From Drosophila pseudoobscura (lineage: Eukaryota; Arthropoda; Insecta; Diptera; Drosophilidae), in contig NC_046680.1 of NCBI RefSeq assembly GCF_009870125.1, forward strand, positions 18,123,501 to 18,187,500: a stretch of 64,000 nucleotides of DNA. Direction: 5' to 3'. Under the pieces are notes generated by a model. That model was not told the origin of the DNA. It saw only the letters and a program-made list of their open reading frames with translations, and searched no databases. The translations under genes were made by a program, and so were the position numbers. Below are positions 58,601 to 64,000 of this stretch, one piece after another. Every line of letters begins with the position of its first letter. The stretch's first letter is position 1.

Positions 58601-61043
58601 ATTTTTTGCTATTTGTTTTTTGTTTTTGTTTTTTGCATTTGGCTTTTTTATTTTTTTTGCTTGTTGGGCCTCGCAAGCCATTGCCAAAGACAATAAAAAC
58701 CGCACAAAGATACCACAAATATCGTATAACCACAAAAATTGCATACATCCAAGCGTATAAGCAGAATAGCTCTGAACCGACGACCCACGGCTCAATTGCC
58801 GAAGGCTTTGATCAGCTCACAGAGGCATCCGTCGGCATGAAATCTGGCAAATCTGCCAAATTATTTCAATTAAAATTGCATTTGTAATGCAGCAGTGGAA
58901 ACCCAAAGGGAAATGAACGAACTCGAAATACGCTTTCGTGTGGAGGAACCATTGCGAATCGGCTTTGGCCTAAAGAAGCACTGAAAATTGGATAGAAGTG
59001 GGTATACCCCCACATACACGTCTCTATCTCTCTATTTGAAAAGCCATATCAAACATGCTTTGGCCGCACAATTGGGCAATCATTCACACTTGAATCGTCA
59101 GCAGTCAACAGATGGATAGGGCTCTGGCCCCGGCCCGGCCTACGATATATTGGCCATAATCAGGCGTCTCTAATCAGAGGCCAGCACAATGCAGAGTTGC
59201 GCCTCGCTGCATCCACAAACTCACAATTCGAATTGCCAAAAATTACCACAATTCAGCATCGACAGATGGAATGCAGATGGGAAACCGAACCTAAACCCGA
59301 AACCTCTGTCTGTGCCTTCGATTCTGCCACTGCCTCGGCATTAGGTTGCATTTCAGGCTTCATCAAAGTCAAATACCAAACCGTGAATATTTTATGTTTG
59401 TCATTTGAAATTCAAAAGCGTGCCCGAACTGCAGTCATCCGTCGGGCCTCATCGCCGTCTCATTCAGTCGTTTTCCATTTTGGGTTCCTTTTTTCTTTTG
59501 CGTGCGAAAATGAGCAGCTGTGGAGCAGGGGAATTAATATGCAGGCGGAGGGTGAGGAGGACGAGTCAGTTTGACGGAGGAAAAGGCGAAAATTAACATG
59601 TAAAACATGCTCGTTCTGTTCTTCCGCTGCTGCTGGCCAGCAGCCATTTGTCTACCGAGTGTCTGGGTCCGGCTCTGGCTCCCCACCTCTCCTTTTTGCA
59701 TAGGTATTGTCCCAGGGGCAACCTGCTCGTCGGACGGTGTCTAGCCAACAGAAAAACGGGCCAAAGCGGGACCAAAAAAGCAGGCATAGAGAAACGGGAA
59801 TCGCTGGCGAAAAAGTCCAAAAGTTACAAGCGGCAAATTACACGCGTCTGGCTGGGAGTCCTGCCCCATCTTCACCTTGGACTGCCTCTGTGTCTGTGTC
59901 TATGTCTGTAGTTATCTGCTTGGCAACACCAGACACACAAAGGCTGGGAAAGTGGAAGCCTTTCCAGACATCCAGAGTGGAGCTGTGTGTCTGCACTGCG
60001 TCCAAGTGTCGAACCAACAGTTTAACGCGCCACAGGCTGCCACAACAGCGGCTACAACAACAGCGGATCTCTGCTGGATCTCATTTTGTTGCCTGCTTTA
60101 GGGCGTTCCAGGTGGAAAGAGGCCCCTCCCTGAAGGGGCGTTCCAGGCGGAAAGAAAGCAAGTGAAAGTTGTAAGGCAACTGACAAAATGGCGGTTCCAT
60201 AGAATGGCTTTGGGAAAGCGGTAGGGTATTATTCTATAGTCCTGTAAATGCCCTTGTAGGAAAAAATGTCTTTCGCTGTATTACAAACATGTGTGCTGGC
60301 GCTGCTGTCACCCTACCTCCCCCTGCCCTCCTCCCAGAGTAATGTTTAGTTCGGGGCCACAATCAAATAATATTGCTTCTGCCCAGATTGGGGGGCATAT
60401 TTTACGTGGCTCTGGCGAGGCACAGATGCTGCTTGATGGCACTCCACACTCCAAATATTGTATTGCCAGCTGAACGGAGGGGAGAAGAGGCACTTAAGTG
60501 TCTTTGATTATTTGCAATAAGTTCGGTTTTGTGGGAGGCTGAGGCTGATCGGATGATGATGAGAGCCTCGTTGGCAGACGTGTGGCAAGTTATGCAATCG
60601 TTTTCGTTGCCATTGACGGCAAGTGTTGCCCCAAACCCAAAACCCGAACCCGAACTCGAAACGAAACAGTTTGCTGTGCCACTTGAAACCCGCCACTCGA
60701 TGAAGAGCTTCCTACGGTTGCCCCACCACCAGCAAATCCCATTTAAAGTTCACCGAACATTTTGCGAAATCCGAAAAAAATAAGAAAAATGACATTGGAG
60801 GAGAGCAGAGCGTCTGACCATGATGTGTCCTTTGCCTGACTCTCGGCCATATACAAATTTGACATATAACAAGCTTAACTTGTTGTCCTTTCCGCATTCG
60901 TGGCTCTTGTTTTAAGCTGAAGGACATCCCAGGAAGGTCTCATGTGATTTGTTTTACTGATTTATGTGGGCTTACGAGTGTATGGACATTTTATTATATT
61001 ATTATGTACTTACAAGCAGCATAAACGACTTGAAGGACATCAT
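52668..61043 (-). CDS. Cpr50Cb: Chitin-binding Rebers-Riddiford cuticle protein Cpr50Cb (4 exons)
   Basis: Secreted cuticle protein of 176 residues. Exons are 61043-61014, 53751-53635, 53125-53036 and 52961-52668, all phase 0. Exon 1 encodes only ten residues (MMSFKSFMLL) and completes a signal peptide with exon 2 (SLSLAAISAYVYAQ). A Tyr/Pro-rich linker and a Gly/Pro exon (KPGPPGRPAPGPRPPAPPG) follow. The last exon encodes the chitin-binding RR domain (YEFEYAVQDPETANDYAHK, GEYRVQMPDGRTQVVRYTAD, GYHADVSYEG), closest to the RR-2 type, and a poly-Gly tail ending GGYKY. The exon-1 assignment rests on a perfect donor (CTT|GTAAGT), phase and signal-peptide logic over a 7.26-kb intron. A nearer first exon was looked for and not found. 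Confidence 0.85.
55659..55690. repeat. GTCC tetranucleotide microsatellite
   Basis: Eight uninterrupted GTCC units inside the Cpr50Cb first intron. Confidence 0.95.
57208..57240. repeat. Short 9-bp minisatellite (CTGCCGACT)
   Basis: Three to four perfect tandem copies of a nine-base unit in the Cpr50Cb intron. The unit multiplies frame-neutrally, but no coding context is seen. Confidence 0.85.
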
Positions 61044-64000
61044 ATTGACTGCAGTTTTAGTTGAGTTTCTCAGCTTCGATTGAACTTCGATTGGAATGGT
61101 TTTGTATCCTCGAATCCGCGTCTAAATAATTGAATTTTATAGATTAGATGTGTTGGGTTTTTGATGATTCGATTTTAGTTGAATTATTCAATTAAGCTCT
61201 TTTTTTTCGCACACAAATTTAATTTGATCGAAAGTCCTTTTGTTCACGGCTTATATTTAGGGACTCTCACTTTCCACTGGGAGGGAGGCGTGCGTGCGTG
61301 TGGGCGGAGGGGCAGTTGTTCCTCTTTTAAACTATTATTTTGTTGGATTATTTGAGTGTTTATTATTTTCTTTATATGTTGTATGTTGTATCCAAGACAA
61401 CCGCACAAAGTACACGAACGTTTTGAATTAGGTTAGACGATGGAGATGCGCTGCCTTTTTATAATAAACGCTCGAGACGCCGGCTGAGACGCTGGCAGAG
61501 ACGCCGACAGTGGCAGAGCTGGTGGCAGCGTTTGCCGCGTTGCCAACTGCACCTAAAAAGTAACGAAAAAGTGGTTTGAACAATTGAGGCAGGTCTCGCC
61601 GTCTAACTTCTAGATCATCTTCCTCTCCGTCTCTCTCTCTCTCTCTCTGTCTCTGCAGGTCTCTCTCTCTCTCTGGCTGTCTCTATGGAGATAGACAGAG
61701 CTCTCTCAGAATGAGTCAACAATTGAGCGCTCAGACGACGAGAGGGAGTCTCACAGCAGCAGCAAGTTGTGGCGTCTCGGAGTGTTGAAAAAGTGAAAAA
61801 TGTTGCAGATCATCAATAGCTACAACCACTCGTGCAACAGCAAACAATTGAACACGATCATGATCATGATCATTATGATGAACAAGTGAATAGATGATTC
61901 GAACGTTGATCATGATGATGATGTTGGTGTATTTCAATAGAAGCGGATGTATGTATAACAAGACCAAAGCCTGCAACGCCCCAAAATGACTTCATTAAAT
62001 CTTTTAGCCACAGAAAAAAGGAACGAAACCAAAATTTGATATTTAAGTTTTTATGAGATGCCCTCGCCTGTCCCCTCGGGCTCTGCAGCTGGAATCGAGA
62101 CGGCCGAAAATGTCACTGGGAATGTCAGATGAGCGTAGGGCGATGCGATGCCTATAGATACGGTCGATCCAAACTTTCGGCTGAGAGCCCTTCTATTTTA
62201 TTTTACTTTTAATAGATACATGTGTGTGTATATGTATTTGTTGTTTGTTTTGTAGAAACTCAGCAGAACGTAGCTGAAGCAGAACTTTTGTGAGAGAGGG
62301 CGAGAAAAACGTGATGCGGCTGCCAGTGAAAATTGCACAAGCTGCAGACGTGTTCATGTGGCGTCTCCTGTTACCCATTTCCCCGTTTCCCTTGCCCCAA
62401 CCAAAATGCAATCTATGACGTGAGGCTCATGCCAAAAACCTAAAAACATAAACTTATCTATTGGCTGCTGATGTTGCCCCTCTGTGCGCCGTTGTTGCAC
62501 AAGCCTGGAGACGTGTACGACGTGTGTCGAGGGCTCTGTGGGCACTGGGGGCTCCTTCCTTCCGTCAGGCATCAGAGCCCCCCCCAACCAATTAACCTTG
62601 AAAAATATGATTAAATAACAATTAAAAGCAATCTATTTTTGATGACTGATTTCAGCGAGTTTCCTCACATTTTTATCGACCACTTGTGAGGTGATGTGCT
62701 GCCGTGTCTGCACCCTCGTCGGACAGCCATCAGCCGGCCAGCTCGAGTCCCCAATGGACCGCCTTCGGGGGGGAAGGGTAAGCCAAGTAATTGAACAACT
62801 TTTTGGTACTTTTAACTTTTGATTTCCGTGACACTTGAGCCGGCCACCGACCGAACATCTCCGCATGGAGGGCACCGAGGGAACCCACCTTAACCCGGCC
62901 GAAACTGTCTTAACAACATAATACCCGTTAACAATGGGGCCAACAGCATTTCGTACGCTCGCTCGACACTCCATTGAAAAGTAATCATTTCTTTGAGCGC
63001 ACTCGAATGTAAGTTGAATATTTCGGCGGGGCTTCGAGTGCATTTTGTGGTAGCTGCGATTACGAAAAGATTTCGACCTAAAATGTTTATAATTAGAGCA
63101 ATGTGATGGGGCGAATTTTTATATAATACCAAGTGCAAGTAATGGCTATTTGAAGATTTTCCTTTGATCCGCTTCCAACAATAACTTGACATCAATTGGT
63201 CAACATTTGATGGCCAAACTTTTGTCACTGCCGCTGCTGCTGTTGCCACTTGCTGCTGTTGCAGTTTCTGCCAGACTTTTAATCATTTGTCAAAAAGTCT
63301 TGAGCAATAAACTTTGGCAACATTTCCCGCTTAATTCATCAACTGGCCGGGCCACTCGAGAGAGCCTCTAGCCAAAACGGAAGCAGAACCTATTCAGAAT
63401 CCATTTTTCTTGGCAGCAGAATTTTTTCCCCTTAGCTGTTGACATTTTAAAGCTGTTTCTGCTGCCGCCAATGCCGCTGCTGCTGCCGCTGCCGCTGCCG
63501 CAGTGCTTATTGAATTGTTGCAGCCACAAAAATCAAAGAAACAAAGATGGAAAAAAATTAACATTTAAAAGAACAGACTCAGAAGCATTTAAAATGATTT
63601 TTTTTCATCGATTTTCCTCGAATTTGTTTAGCGCATTTCGTGCAACATTTCTGGCGAATCACCTGTTGAATGTTGCCGTTGTTGCTGCCGTTGTTGCTGC
63701 TGCTGCTGTAGAACCAACAAACATTCCTCGGTGATGCGCTGCCGCACCTCTTTCCGAGCTAAAAATGAGTGAATTAGAATAGCCAACAATGTAATTGCCG
63801 CGTTTTATTGCCACCAGCAACAGTTGCCAGTGTTGCAGCCACCCTCTGTCTGCCGCTGCCTCCTCCTCCGCCTTTGAATCTGGTGGGAAGTGGTCGGCAG
63901 TGTGGCGCTGGCGTTGTCTGGACGCCAGACGCGCCGAATGATTTGCATTTTTTCGGCGAGGTGCGGAGTCTTGGCGGAGTCTTAGCATTTGCTATTTATA
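61044..64000. other. Upstream flank of Cpr50Cb, no gene seen
   Basis: Besides the two TATA candidates it holds CT runs (61624-61675) and ATCATG palindromic repeats (61858-61880 and 61908-61925). CTGCTG/GCCGCTG-type triplets occur at 63460-63500 and 63675-63710. Frames here translate simple repeats. Nothing supports a gene up to the window edge. Confidence 0.45.
61135..61141 (-). promoter_or_regulatory. Candidate TATA box of Cpr50Cb
   Basis: TATAAAA on the minus strand about 95 bases before the Cpr50Cb ATG, compatible with a start near 61105-61110. A second, more distant candidate, TATAAAAAGG, lies at the complement of 61454-61463. I cannot decide between them by reading. Confidence 0.45.

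Larger units (their letters stand above)
53752..61013 (-). other. 7.26-kb first intron of Cpr50Cb
   Basis: No nested gene is supported on either strand. It contains many conserved-looking AT-rich blocks (ATTTAATTAATTTAATTG near 56680-56700, TAATTAAATTACA-like near 54935-54950) and simple repeats. These include CATC (54133-54165), GTCC (55659-55690), CTGCCGACT 9-mers (57208-57240) and CTGTG/GCATGCT runs (57300-57375). For a small cuticle gene this length suggests intronic enhancers. Confidence 0.6.

Noticed and set aside
61730-61980. ATCATG repeats considered as a hairpin RNA gene
   Set aside because: The palindromes are short tandem repeats and do not form a single long precursor-like stem by eye.

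Overview
The window is nuclear DNA from a fruit fly, most likely a Drosophila of the obscura group. Introns are short with GT..AG borders, promoters carry fly-type DRE, Motif 1 and TATA/Inr elements, and the recognised proteins (Uba3, Tumbleweed/RacGAP50C, Echs1, Synaptogyrin, Fl(2)d, Straightjacket, Cpr50Cb) match melanogaster proteins of band 50C on Muller element C. The obscura-group placement is an inference from one DINE-1/SGM-type element at 19428-20029 and was not tested. I built the gene models by hand from open frames, splice sites and reading phase.

Region 1 (1-8 kb) is a dense housekeeping block: the 3' end of mitochondrial enoyl-ACP reductase (Mecr, +), the NEDD8 E1 subunit Uba3 (-), the RhoGAP tumbleweed (+, 4 exons, sharing a DRE promoter with Uba3), an LDLa/Sushi type I membrane protein (+), and mitochondrial enoyl-CoA hydratase Echs1 (+).

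Region 2 (8.3-15.9 kb) holds a 1185-residue, Lys/Glu-rich, internally repeated protein of unknown function (-), a candidate small secreted peptide at 12059-12446 that long-ORF searches would miss, and Synaptogyrin (+, 5 exons).

Region 3 (16-24.1 kb) is a papain-family cluster and the most unusual part of the window. A secreted five-exon protein (-) carries four I29 cathepsin-propeptide inhibitor domains. Each domain is split by a phase-0 intron of 62-63 bp, and the last units are almost identical tandem duplications. Beside it lie an apparently active cathepsin L-like protease (-, with a DINE-1 element in its intron) and a cathepsin-like protein (+) that has lost its catalytic Cys and His. 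The layout suggests a protease, inhibitor and decoy set that is evolving locally.

Region 4 (24-39.5 kb) holds a GPI-anchored Ly6-type protein (-), a small basic protein of unknown function (-), and the m6A-writer/splicing subunit fl(2)d (+). Between them are AT-rich UTR and intergenic stretches.

Region 5 (39.5-64 kb) holds the calcium-channel alpha2-delta gene straightjacket (-, 22 exons over 11.8 kb, including a probable 54-nt cassette exon) and the RR-type cuticle gene Cpr50Cb (-). The signal peptide of Cpr50Cb is split by a 7.3-kb first intron. The rest is intergenic DNA rich in microsatellites. I saw no tRNA, rRNA or CRISPR array.
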